A DNA stretch of 64,000 nucleotides from Mansonella perstans (Eukaryota > Nematoda > Chromadorea > Rhabditida > Onchocercidae): positions 186,001 to 250,000 of the forward strand of contig JBAMDO010000045.1 of the NCBI GenBank assembly GCA_037074765.1, in the 5' to 3' direction. A program made the translations under genes and the position numbers. This document shows, one piece after another, positions 1 to 10,527 of the stretch (position 1 is its first letter; each line of letters starts with the position of its first letter). Under the pieces are notes generated by a model. It saw nothing but the letters and a program-made list of their open reading frames with translations, was not told where the DNA came from and did not search any database.

Positions 1-764
1 ACTCCAGTTTGTGCAAAGTATTTGCACTGAATTTTAGATTTGTTTAACGAAATGGGAATAACTTACGAGCGATGCTAAACAATGCGGAAGAATTCAGGAT
101 GATGGTTCGTACGTTTCTTGCGCTCATTACGTCTGCTGCCTAATTTCAATTGCGTTTTTTTTGCTAATAATAACAACAGCAACTCGGAGGATTAAAAACT
201 CACTAAATTCTGTAAAATTAAGAATAATTAACTTTTCCAGGCAAAATTGCATGAAGGATCATTGGAAATGAATGTTATAGACGCATTAATGAACCTCTGC
301 TTCATAAATAATATGCATTTTCATCAGCCGGAAGTCTTTGTCACGTAAATTTGGAGTAACTAAAATGAGAGAGTGCAAGTGCATGAACGCGCCTAGGTTA
401 TCATGAAGATATCGAAGGAAGTATGGAAAAGAGGAGCATAATCAAATTCTTTGATGGATAATTTATTTTAGAAAAAAAGAATCCATTGAAGGACCCAGAG
501 AAACAGATTAAGAGAACTGACGAGGATGACTATCTAGATTAGAAGTTCGTTGGACGAAGCTAACTTAGTAAGATAGTCAGTTCGGAATGAGCCTTAATAT
601 AATTTCAAAATAACAAAATAGAAACAACAAGTTATCTTATACAATCCATTCTTTAACTTTTCATTCCTTAATTTCTATGCTAATTCATTCCTTCAATAAA
701 TGATAAAACCATCGACAAACTCATAAAAGCCCACATTGATCCGTTCGCAAACTTAATTTATTCC

Positions 765-1028
765 TTATTCGCTGGCACCAACACAAATTGATTGACGATA
801 ACTGAAAGATAACAACTTTGGAAGTGAATTAGTAAGTAATCCTTGAGCATCGAATAAAGTTCCTGGAGACAATGCAAGGAAAAGCTTATCTGAAAGAATT
901 ACAGGGGGAAAACACACCACACTATTGGTTCCTGCACAACTGAAATAGTACAATTTCACAGTTGGTGCAAATTTAACAGGGCGAGCAAAGGGAGGAGATA
1001 TATCAATAGGAAATTTTGCGGGAGGCAA
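765..1028 (-). CDS. weak candidate coding exon, unknown protein
   Basis: An 87-codon open frame rich in Pro, Leu and Ser, beginning MPPAKFPIDISPP, with less A/T-biased residue use than most random frames nearby. It contains acceptor-like strings on the minus strand (for example actatttcag), so it could be part of a spliced gene rather than a single ORF. I do not recognise the protein and see no donor that settles its limits. Chance ORF is the main alternative. Confidence 0.13.
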   Translation of the reverse strand: MPPAKFPIDISPPFARPVKFAPTVKLYYFSCAGTNSVVCFPPVILSDKLFLALSPGTLFDAQGLLTNSLPKLLSFSYRQSICVGASE

Positions 1029-2130
1029 GTAAATATAATTGGTTAAATCTTTTTCTGCTTAACTTTTTGCAAGAGATGCTTGTGTTTTTCTGACAAAACA
1101 TATAACTGGAAACTTGAAGGAAATGAAGTTTAATCCTAAAATTTTTTATTTGAATTTCAATCAAGAGACTATCAAATCATAAATTGTTGTTTTAAATTCA
1201 ATCGCTCAAGCATATAGGTACTTATGTGTGCTTACCTTGAAACAACAATTTAAAAACTGGAACAACCGTCAAACTGGGTGATTATAAAAATTTATCTCAA
1301 AATATTATAGAAATATACAAATTTTGCATTAATAAATTTTGCATTAATTTTTTTCATGCAGTTTTTTCTTCTGCAGAATAAAATTAGATTTCGATGATGT
1401 TATTGACATATCAAATTAGCTTGGAAATTAAGTTCGCTCAGTTTGTATAGTTAGTGAATTATTTGTAAATTGTTGTGTTATTGAAATCGCTTCTTAAAGA
1501 GCTTAAAAAGTACTGAGCAGTTAATAAATGTATTTGATAAATTCTGTTTTCGAAAAAATGTTTTCTTAAATTTGTAAGTTTGGAAAAATAGAAATCAAAT
1601 CATTTTGATTGTTCCGAAAATTTTTTCAAAAATAAATGCAGTCATAGTTCTTTGCTGTATTTTCTTTTACTCTTTCCATTATGTCAACAAATAAAACAAG
1701 TTTGATGTGGCAGAAAAATCACATTTTCCAGAATTCTAAGAGGTTATGTGGTAGACAGCTAAATTTATTATTTTTAGCACGTGATCACTCAAGCATTTCA
1801 CTCATAGAAAAACATTAATGCTTCATGAGTATCGCAGCGAATGAAAAATTATATGGCAAGGTGAAGCCAATTTCTGTTTGAAACAAAATTAATCTTTAAA
1901 AGAATGTATACTGGAATCTTTCAAATTTTTTCATATCAGCATATTTGAAGCTTTTTCAAGGTTTTAAATTCAATTATGGGATTTAGTTAAACGGCTTTGA
2001 CTAAAATTTGAATGAATTAACATAAAATAAATGTCTTGCTACTAAAATTCAACGCAAACTTGGTTGCTTCTCATCTGAATAAGGCATTTTCCAAAACGGG
2101 GTTGCGAAGAACTGTAACTTCCAAATAGAC

Positions 2131-3403
2131 TCAACAAATGATTAATGCACAAAGCGTTTCCTTCTTCATCCCATCTTTTTGGCTTCCTATTTGATCGACT
2201 AATGAAATTTCTGTGCATAAATCAGCAATATCATCGTTACTAATATTTCCGCAAGTTGAGCAGTGATCAGTCGGGTTTTGTGCACTGACACTGTGACAAT
2301 AGATGCTTAATTCTATGATCACTACGTGAGACTATTACGTTTTTTGTCATGAAATATCAATCTGATGTTCCTTCTGATTCGCTTCTAAATTGTTTCTTTA
2401 CGAGACTGAAATTTTGATCTAATAAAACGAACATTTCAAACAAAGCGTACTATCACACAGTACATAATGCCTAAAACTGTAGAAGGTTATTTCTAAGCTC
2501 TATTTGCTACATTTACGAATTTTTCAGCTTTTCGCAATTAAAATTTTTTATTTCGTCAACATGTGTTACAATATCACGCTCTGTCAAAATGGTGAATGCT
2601 GTTTCTCCACTAAAATAAGATCGCAAAGATCTGTTGACGCACTTACCTAACTCTATCCAATCATCCAGCCTTTAATATTGCAATAATTTACCTTATCATA
2701 TTCTGGCTAATCCTTAAATCCGTGAGAAATTCTTTCACTCTCGCATTTCAATCTTGTTTCTTAATTTGCATTTCAAATTTTTTAAATTTATGATTTTATC
2801 ACTACTGCTGCACTTATTCTTCACTATTTCTATAAAGAAATTTCCATCCACTTTTTTATATTTATTATATTTTTTTAATTGGTTATTTTGATCCCAATGT
2901 CAGAAATACTGAAGCAACGCTTTGCTCCATTAAGTTTTATTTTGAGAAGAATAGTTGATTTTGTTTGTAATGGGAGTAAAGTGATGGCATGAAACGGTTT
3001 GCAACTTTTTTCAGTGATGCTCAAATTTTTTAGTGTTTCGCAATCTTTATATATTCAATTTGAAAAAATTAGCAAGCTTATTTCCTAATTACAAATTAGT
3101 GCTTGAGTTCGAGTTTTGAGTCCTGTAGTAGTTTCTTAATTATCTCCAGGAGATATCCAATGAGCTTCTTAATACTATGACAGAATTGCAAATCATAAAG
3201 TGATCCGAAGCGTGCATCTATCACTTCTTGGTCGCAATATTTAGCTTTTGACGAAATCCTTTTCGTCAGCGTAATCCATACCGCAGTAGCAATTTTACTC
3301 ACCGGTCCTTGTAACTGGCCCTAATAACTGGAACGCCAGAGCAATAGATCATCTTTAACAGAAGTGTCACATAATAACACATATTGCAACAGCCATCGTT
3401 CAT
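2131..3403 (-). CDS. weak candidate two-exon small Cys-containing protein
   Basis: The first putative exon (3403-3303) starts with ATG, encodes about 33 residues with a hydrophobic stretch, and ends at a strong donor (CG|GTGAGT, phase 2). The second (2290-2131) begins after acceptor ..TGTCACAG in the matching phase, contains the Cys-rich string DHCSTCGNISNDD and runs to a stop. The joined model would be about 85 residues, possibly secreted. Phase agreement and the consensus donor are the only support; the intron would be about 1 kb and no family is recognised. Confidence 0.15.
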
Positions 3404-4273
3404 CAATTAATCACAGTTAAACGAATTCTGAATGCATACGAATACCATAAATCTATGTGATTGAACTTAATTTCCTTTAAATATTCTTTCAGATTTCAAG
3501 TTAGTTTGTCTTCAACTATTTTCGAGCTCTATTCATACCGTAACGAAAAAAGACTACTCCAAAAAGTCATATAAACTAAATTTTATTTTTAGAACTGAAT
3601 TCGAAATGTTATGAACTCAAATGGTTACGTAATGAAAAAGTTTGGAAAAATGAAAGTCTTTTTCAGCTTTCTAAATTCATCATAGCAAGGAAAATTTGAT
3701 CTTTCAGTCATATTTCAATGTTTTAAGCTTTTACGGGGTAATCCGAAATAATTGATTGAGCGATTTTCAAATTCAATAATCAATGTGATTAAATACAACA
3801 AGCACTTAAGATTATAGTAATGATAACACTGTATGAATTCAGCCAGTGCTATAGATATCATTCAAGCCACAGCTGACACGACTGAATCCACTAAACTCAT
3901 TCGATCATTCGTTATTTTTGCCCCTACCTGCCGGGAAAAACCGAAATAATTGTATCATAAAGTTATTTGCAAAAATTAACCAAATAGCTTTGTATTTACA
4001 ATTATTCCGTTGAATAACAAGATTTATTGCAAATTTACACATCTGTTAAACTAATATATTCGTAAATTCTTCTTAGCTGAAAAATTAAATTTGCATGTAA
4101 GATTCTTGAATGCAGATGTTAAAGTACTGCATTACGCAAATGCTATATCCAGTCTTAAATATCTGCCTTCTTATCGGTCGAAGGTCGATCCGTAGATTTT
4201 TTTAAGGTTTTGAAATTATTAATTATTTTAGATTCTCAACCCGAAAACCATCGAAATAAGCAAATTTTACTTT

Positions 4274-4278
4274 AGAAG
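4274..4278. repeat. AGAAG, left copy of possible 5-bp target-site duplication
   Basis: AGAAG immediately precedes the TG that opens the left LTR. The same five bases immediately follow the terminal CA of the inverted LTR, at 12813-12817. Five bases is the usual duplication length for BEL/Pao integration. A chance match at two predetermined positions has probability about 1 in 1000. Confidence 0.5.
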
Positions 4279-4581
4279 TGTTGTAAATCATCTATTCTCA
4301 ACCATAATTAACCTAACTTCTTATCATTGTGACCTTACGACCTTTGTCTTAAGCTTTAATCCCGCCTCTCCTACGACTATATATAGACAGTCGATCCACA
4401 AACTACATCTTTTGGTACATTGTACAATCTCATACTCAGTGATTCGTCAGTACGTTCAAATAAAGGCTTATTATCCGAGCTCGAGGTATTTCCGCAAACG
4501 ATCAATTCAACTCAATACAAAGCTCCCTGACAAACCCGCTGGAAAATTATTGGCAGACGTCGACCTCTCTCAAGAAATTTT
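4279..4581 (+). repeat. left LTR (type B) of the BEL element
   Basis: It begins TGTTGTAAATC and is repeated almost perfectly at 10939-11229. Visible differences are a roughly 12-bp insertion near 4411-4424 and a few substitutions. It contains a TATA box (TATATATAG, about 4379-4387), an AATAAA at 4459-4464 and a diverged SL1-like segment at 4465-4485. The 3' end is degenerate compared with the right copy, which ends CACGACA. Compared with the solo LTR at 6701-7170 it appears to lack the beginning of U3, yet its start is a TG and lies next to a possible target duplication. Confidence 0.8.
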
Positions 4582-4583
4582 AT

Positions 4584-4596
4584 TGGTGCAACGAGG
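4584..4596 (+). other. primer-binding site remnant
   Basis: TGGTGCAACGAGG follows the left LTR and starts with TGG, complementary to a tRNA 3' CCA. The inverted element carries the related TGGTGCCACGAG at the equivalent place (12305-12294), which supports the identification. I cannot assign the tRNA with certainty. Confidence 0.6.
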
Positions 4597-5950
4597 TGAG
4601 GTGCATGATGTCAAGTAACATAATCGCCAGTATACAACCAGCAAAAAAGAGGTTAGTTTCTCTTCTACAAGAAATAAATTCCCTGGAACTTGAATCTCCG
4701 GATTTAAATGCGCCAGTAGAACAACAGGGAAAGGTCTATACCACGAGGAGAAAGGTTCTCGCGGATAAAATAGAATAAATTTATGCGTTGATTCACTTGA
4801 AAAGGCTAATGACAAGTGGTTCAACTACCTCCAAACAATCACCCCAACGAAAAGAAGAGAAGAAAAAATCTATGAAACAGTCACGGAGGGTGAACACGGT
4901 TTATTCCAAATGATCCATGAGGGAAAGGAATCGCTGATAGCATTAACGAAGGATAAGGAGGAAGCCGAACAAAATTTAGAAATGCTATTAACAGCGAAAA
5001 GTAAAGGACAGGAGAGATCAATTCCTCCTTCAAAATCAATTCCTCCTTCAAACCTTTCTATCAATCTTCCCCAATTATCCTTACCTACTTTCAATGGTGA
5101 CCCAAGGCAATGGCGACAGTTCTGGAGTAGCTTCAATGCAGCAATAGATTCACAAACAATTCCGGAAATTCAGAAACTAAATTACTTATATTCGTGTCTG
5201 AAAGGTAATGCATTACAAGCCGTATCAGGATACGATATAGCACCGGAAAACTATGATGTGATTAAGCAACTACTCAAAGAAAAATATGGCGACCCTTCGA
5301 CAATATCGACACTACTGTATAATGAATTCCAGTCCATCAAAAGAAATGAAAAGGATTGGATTACAACTGTCGAGAACATCGAACGAGTCTTACGCCAACT
5401 GGAAGCTTCAGGAGAAAACCTGGAGCATTCAAGCATTGAAACTACAATAGAAAGCAAGCTGCCATCTTGGATTCTGAAGAAAGTATATACTCAGAAAACA
5501 GAAGACATGCCTTGGTCAATTTCAAAATTAAGGAATTTCTTGTTAAAACTGGCTAAGATGGATCAACAAGTAAAAATTAGTCAGAGTTCATTCACCCGTG
5601 CTGAAAATAAACTTACAATTATCAAATCTGAACAGAAGCGAAAATACGACTCAGGAGGAACCTCAGCATTGTCAACAATACGAACTAATCAAAATCCAAC
5701 CTACAGTAACTAAAAAGAGACCGTGCATATTTTGCACTGGGGACCACTGGGACAGCGATTGCAACGTCTATCCTACTGCTAAAACTCGAATAAATCGCCT
5801 CAAGATACTGAAGAAATGTACAGCTTGTTTTAAAAACAGTCATAAGGGAGAAAGATGTAAAGTGAAAAAGTAATGCTTCTACTGTAAAGTTTTGCATAAC
5901 AGTGCCGTGTGTGGGAAAAAAGAGGTATATCCACCTCACAAGAGAAGGAG
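4596..5950 (+). pseudogene. BEL/Pao gag, frameshifted
   Basis: The N-terminal part (4596-4778) is a short Leu/Glu-rich, coiled-coil-like segment interrupted by a stop at 4776-4778. The main body (about 4790-5713) is open in another frame and matches the DUF1759 capsid-like domain of BEL/Pao gag: a LPTFNGDPRQW motif near 5089-5121 followed by a helical region. A further frame change near 5680 leads to three Cys-rich zinc knuckles (CIFCTGDHWDSDC, CTACFKNSHKGERC, then CFYCKVLHNSAVC), with an in-frame stop between the second and third at 5871-5873. In an intact element this protein would form the particle and bind element RNA. This copy cannot make full-length Gag. Confidence 0.85.
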
Positions 5951-6009
5951 TGTTCGACACAAGAAAAGGAGTGTACGACATCACTCTACAATTAAACATC
6001 TACGACTCA

Positions 6010-6700
6010 AAACGACACAAAAAGGGGAACTCTACTTTTATGTAAAAAGATAAAGGTCTTCAATCCGTCGCAACCCCAACGACAACAAAAAGCCTTAGCA
6101 TTATTTGATATAGGCTCACAATTGTCCTTTATCTCCAAGAAATTATCTCATCAATTGAGATTAACTGAGTCGGAGAAACAAAATATAACAATAGCTGCAT
6201 TTGGTACGAAGAAATCAATGCAGTGTCCCACTTCCTGTGCGAAACTGAAGATGCGAACTGAAGACAACGAGGTTATATCATTCTGTGCTAATGTAGTCGA
6301 ATACTTAACAAAGAACTACAGGTAGTAGATATACCAAAAGAACTTCAATTCAATGATCTAAATAACCATTGGGAAAAGCCCGACATACTAATTGGAGCGG
6401 ACTATTTTTTCAAATTTATAAATCTACAAGACCTCAAAGAATTGCAATCAGGACATATATTAGTCCAATCCAAGATTGGTCCTGTGATTGTTGGAAGTGG
6501 CGATATTAACAAACTTTGTAAAAATAACAGTTATCCCACAGGGATAATTTGCTCAGCTAACGCAACTCTTAATTCAGAATTAGAAAAATTCTGGAAATTA
6601 GAAATGATCGGCATTCAAGAATCCCCCACTGTAGATGATGATCATCAAGCTATAAAACATTTTGAACAAACCATCATTGTGCGGGATGGAAGATACCAAG
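6010..6700 (+). pseudogene. BEL/Pao aspartic protease region, broken
   Basis: A retropepsin-like start motif, ALFDIGSQLSFIS (about 6095-6135), identifies the Pao protease (DUF1758/peptidase A17 family); the usual D(S/T)G is DIG here. The frame stops at about 6323 and resumes in a different frame from about 6320 with DILIGADYFF, the second conserved protease motif, continuing to 6700. There the sequence DGRYQV is cut by the nested solo LTR and resumes as RWPWK at 7176. The protease would cleave the Gag-Pol polyprotein in an active copy. Confidence 0.8.
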
Positions 6701-7170
6701 TGTCGCGAAACCCATACAGCGAATTTTTCAATAGGTAAATAAATATAATTAAATTTATGATGTAAATATAATTAAATTCATGTAATTTCTTATTTTGTAG
6801 CCTTACATCCAATAATTTAAGCCGTAGATAAATAATAAAGACATTATGATCTCTCCATCACATCATTATTTTATCCTTTATTATTTGACATTATCGTTTT
6901 ATCACGTCATTGACCCCCCTTCTACTACTATAAATAGACTGTCAAATTTCCATCTTAACTGTTTTCTTCATAACGGCACTCATCAATCTCTTCATCCAGT
7001 TCTTTCAACATTTTTATTATGTTTACGTTTGCTAAGTTCGCGTTTGTTAATGTTTTTAATTATGTCCGCGTTTGTTAATAATTGTAATAAAGGTTTAATT
7101 ACCCAAGTTTGACCCACAACATTCAATTCAATCAGTCTCTCAACGACAACTCATCACAAATTTCACGATA
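6701..7170 (+). mobile_element. solo BEL/Pao LTR nested in pol, carrying SL1 sequence
   Basis: About 470 bp opening TGTCGCGAAACCC, inserted between protease and RT with a target-site duplication. It has a TATA box at 6929-6936 (TATAAATAG), in a context shared with the type B LTR (TATA..ATAGACNGTC). An AATAAA at 7086-7091 is followed directly by a stretch at 7092-7112 identical to the first 21 nt of the nematode SL1 leader. No internal element sequence remains, so it is the product of LTR-LTR recombination after insertion. It is younger than the host element. Confidence 0.85.
7092..7112 (+). promoter_or_regulatory. SL1 spliced-leader sequence inside LTR
   Basis: Starts GGTTTAATTACCCAAG and continues TTTGA: 21 of 21 bases match the start of nematode SL1, and only the 22nd base (G in SL1) differs. 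It abuts an AATAAA signal. It is not an SL RNA gene, because no splice donor follows it. Confidence 0.9.
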
Positions 7171-7175
7171 CCAAG

Positions 7176-8687
7176 TGCGTTGGCCGTGGAAAAGCTCCAC
7201 ATAAAGACTAAGCAACAATTATGGATTATGCCTTGGACGTTTGAAGTATCTAGTTAAACGCCTACAACTCCAATCGCTTCTTCATTTATACGACAAGACA
7301 ATCAAAGATCAATTACAAACTGGAATAATTGAAGAAGTACCTCCGAGCGATGAGGTTGGTATTATATATTATCTACCACATCACGAGGTGCTAAAAATAC
7401 AACCAAATTAAGAATAGTCTATGACGCTTCAGCACTCACAAAGGATTTAAAAGCCTAAACGACATATTGTATCGAGGTCCAGTACTCCTACCAGATTTAG
7501 TTGGTATATTACTCCGTTTTAGAATGATGAAGGGAGTAATTACAGCGGATATTGAAAAGGCATTTTTGCAAATAGAATTACACCCTTCAGAAAGAAATTG
7601 TACTCGATTCCTTTGGCTAAAGGAAACGGAAGGAGAAGTATCAAACGATAACATAAAGTGCTACCGTTTTAGGAGAATCCCGTTTGGAGTAATATCATCC
7701 CCATTTTTACTATCTGCTACCCTAAACCATCATTTGGAAAATCATGGTAGCGAATTGACATTAGAAATAAAGAAAAACCTTTATGTGGACAATATTATTG
7801 TATCGTCAAACGGAACACGAGACGCATTAGAAAAGTATGCTGAAATGAAATCCATCTTCAAGGGAGCTTCAATGAACTTAAGAGAATTCTTATCCAACGA
7901 TGAAGAATTCTATGCAAGATTGCCTCATCAAGATCGAGCTGTGAGAAAAAACACGAAAATCTTTGGCATTCAGTGGAATCCCTGCCAAGATATCATTCAA
8001 GTAAAATTAAATTCATGGGTTGGACCAAAACTAACGAAACGAACGATTCTACAATTCGTCGCATCACAATACGACCCATTAGGATTTCTAGTCCCAATAA
8101 TGATAAAATTCAAAATATTTCTACAACATCTGTGGAAAGAAAATAAACCTTGGGATCAAATATTAGACGAGCAAGATCATAAAAAATGGAAGTCTCTTAT
8201 TGCCAAAGGGGCAACGGTTATAATTAACTTGCCACGATTTGTCACAACCTTTACTGACTTAATTGGAATACACGTGTTCACTGATGCTTCAAGCTTAGCA
8301 TATTCAGCAGCAGTGTATCTAGTGAGTCAGGAAAAGTGTGGAACAACTTCATCGCTTATCTTCGCCAAATCCCGCATTGCTCCTATCAAAGGAATGACAA
8401 TACCACGCCTAGAGCTGATGGCTATACTCATCGGAACACGAGCAGCACAGTTCGTCAAGACACAACTGAACCTTACCAATATAAAGGTAATCTTATGGTC
8501 GGATTCTAAATGTGCCTTATATTGGATAAAGAACCATTCTAACTTATTGTCAAGATTTGTTCAAAATCGAGTCGAGGAAATACGTAGAACGAAATTTACC
8601 TTTCGTTATATTCCTTCAGAAGAGAATCCCGTAGATGTGGCAACAAGAGGTCTTAACTCAAAACAACTCACAAGTTACACGCCATGA
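7176..8687 (+). pseudogene. BEL/Pao reverse transcriptase and RNase H
   Basis: After the solo LTR the sequence resumes with RWPWK. A decayed stretch with frame changes follows (TGIIEEVPPSDE near 7320; YLPHHEV near 7372), then a 406-codon open segment from 7467. RT motifs seen are [32 protein letters not shown] and [12 protein letters not shown]; the catalytic box is YVDN where Pao elements usually have YVDD. RNase H follows, with [36 protein letters not shown] and NPVDVATRG, in the order expected for Pao. The frame ends at TGA 8685-8687. Its role was synthesis of element cDNA; it is now disrupted. Confidence 0.9.
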
Positions 8688-9839
8688 TGGCGTGGTCCCT
8701 CATGGCTAGTACAAGAAGAAACTAGCTGGCCACAATGGGATTACAATTTTGACAATAATAACGAATCAAAGGAAATTACCGTAACAGAGGTCTCGCGAAT
8801 GCGTAAAGATCATAATCTTCAATTTATTGATGCTGGACGTTTTAGCAAATGGCTAAGACTATTACGAACCACAGCGTGGATCCTCAAGTTTATTTGAATA
8901 ACAACTAAAGGCAGATTATCTTGGTTACAGTCTGTTTCAACTGAAAAGAATCGATTCACAGCTGAGGATTACAAATTGTCAGAATGGTTATTAATTAGAC
9001 AAGCGCAATCTGAAGGAGTCAATGACGATGAAATAAACAAATGGAATTTATTTTACACTGAAGATGACAAGCTATGGAGGTCTACTGGTCGACTGGAGAA
9101 TTCAGAGCTGCCTGAAACTAGCAAATACCCTATTTATCTCCCTCGACACAATCCAATAACGGAACTCCTTATACTACAACAACATGAAAAACTATGCCAT
9201 GCAGGCATTTTACATACACTTTCAGAATTGAGGAGTAGATTCTGGATTCCTAAAGGCAGAGCTGAAATTAAACGATTAATAAACAGATGTCGAGTCTGTA
9301 AACGTTGGAACTCCAAATCATTCAAATTACCACCAATGGCAAGCCTACCGGAAACTCGTGTCAACCGATCCAGGGCCTTCGCACACGTCGGCATGAATTA
9401 TTTTGGCCCTATTACAGTCAAAGGTGATAGTGCGTCAACAAAAAGGTGGGTGATATTATTCACATGCTTTACGACCAGAGCCATGCATCTCGAATTAGCA
9501 GAAGACCAGTCCGCAGAAACTTTCTTGCATGCAATTCGGAGATTCGTTGCAAGACGTGGGTATCCCGAATTAATCCTAAGTGACAATGCCACTCAGTTCC
9601 AGGCATTCAGAACAATTATGGCACAAGCCACTGTCTCCAACTTTTTAGCAAAGGGAGCAATAATTTGGAAAAATATTGTACCGAAGGCTCCTTGGCAAGG
9701 AGGAATCTATGAGAGACTAATTGGGTTAACGAAAAATGCATTAAAAAGAGCCATTGGCAGGAAATTCCTAGCAGAAAAGAAATTAGTAACACTAATTGCG
9801 GAAGTCGAAGGTATACTTAATACTAGACCACTGACTTAG
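8688..9839 (+). pseudogene. BEL/Pao integrase, catalytic Asp lost
   Basis: Immediately after the TGA at 8685 the same frame continues as WRGPSWL, then another stop occurs at about 8895. A 287-codon segment (8976-9839) carries the HHCC zinc-binding domain (HEKLCHAG then CRVCKRW) and the DDE core. The second and third catalytic residues are visible in [10 protein letters not shown] and [12 protein letters not shown]. The first, normally Asp before YFGP, is Asn (HVGMNYFGP, near 9394). The frame stops at 9837-9839. An intact protein would insert the cDNA with a 5-bp duplication; this one should not catalyse strand transfer. Confidence 0.9.
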
Positions 9840-10440
9840 CCAATTTTGAGGACGGCGTCATTATACGTCGCATTGATTTTATTATACCTAATGCTTCACT
9901 CCATCTACCTAGGGTTAAGGATGGGGACAAGCAAGAAGAATTTACCCCTCATAGATTAGACACCAGAGAAAGGCTCGTCAAATATTGGGAAAACACTCTT
10001 AAAATTCTCGATGTCTTTTGGGAAATCTGGAGAACCGAATATTTGGCAAACCTCCGAGAACGCACACAAAGGGAAATTACTTCACCCAAGGGAGCACAGA
10101 AAAGAACCCCAAGAAAGGAAGAGATCGTGCTAGTCAACGAACCTGGTGTTCCACGCGGTATGTGGAAGCTAGCTAGGATCAAGGAAATAAAGGAAGGTAA
10201 GGATGGGAAGGCTAGAAGTGCTGTCTTAGAAATGCCAAGTGGAAAACTTCTTATCAGACCAGTAAATGTTTTATATCCGCTGGAAGTTGACGATGGATCC
10301 AGCTCAAGAAGTCAATCACCAGTGTCAGAGAAACCAGTGCATGAAAGCGAGGATGAGGAACCCATCGCGCGACGAACTAGAAGTGCCACAAAAAATCGCT
10401 CAATACAAGCGACAGCTGTATCAACCGATGGAATGTGATA
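9840..10440 (+). pseudogene. BEL/Pao integrase C-terminal region (DUF5641-like)
   Basis: A different frame carries the rest of the polyprotein: RLVKYWENTLKILDVFWEIW, then VLVNEPGVPRGMWKLARIKE and GKLLIRPVNVLYPLE, matching the DUF5641-type tail that ends BEL/Pao polyproteins. It closes at TGA about 10436-10438. No env-like ORF follows; the polypurine tract lies within 90 bp. Confidence 0.8.
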
Positions 10441-10516
10441 GAAGATCAACAACCACACATAGCGATAAAAAAGTTAGGTCCATCCTCAATCCACATCCTA
10501 ACTTCTTCTCTCTCCT

Positions 10517-10527
10517 CCCTTTGGGAG
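10517..10527 (+). other. polypurine tract and U3 boundary
   Basis: A pyrimidine-rich run (about 10502-10520) is followed by TTTGGGAG and then TGTCGCGAA, the standard arrangement at a BEL 3' LTR start. The inverted element has a similar pyrimidine run just before its LTR start near 11676. This places the true start of the right LTR at 10528, not at the type B repeat. Confidence 0.6.

Larger units (their letters stand above)
1..4278. other. gene-poor AT-rich stretch left of the retroelement
   Basis: No recognisable domain, RNA gene or mobile element was found here. The stretch is AT-rich with scattered stops in all frames. Two weak minus-strand coding candidates are listed separately. The last five bases (AGAAG, 4274-4278) form the left copy of a possible target-site duplication for the composite retroelement that follows. 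Confidence 0.5.
6696..7175. repeat. target-site duplication around nested solo LTR
   Basis: CCAAG at 6696-6700 and 7171-7175 flank the LTR. The match can be read as long as GATACCAAG (6692-6700 and 7167-7175) if the LTR ends at 7166. The 5-bp reading gives an LTR ending CACGATA, close to the CACGACA ending of the type B LTR, and the standard BEL duplication length. Removing the LTR and one copy restores the pol reading frame exactly. Confidence 0.85.

Noticed and set aside
7092..7130. An SL1 RNA gene
   Set aside because: The leader match is followed by CCCACAAC rather than a GT splice donor, no Sm-binding site follows, and the segment lies inside an LTR after a poly(A) signal.
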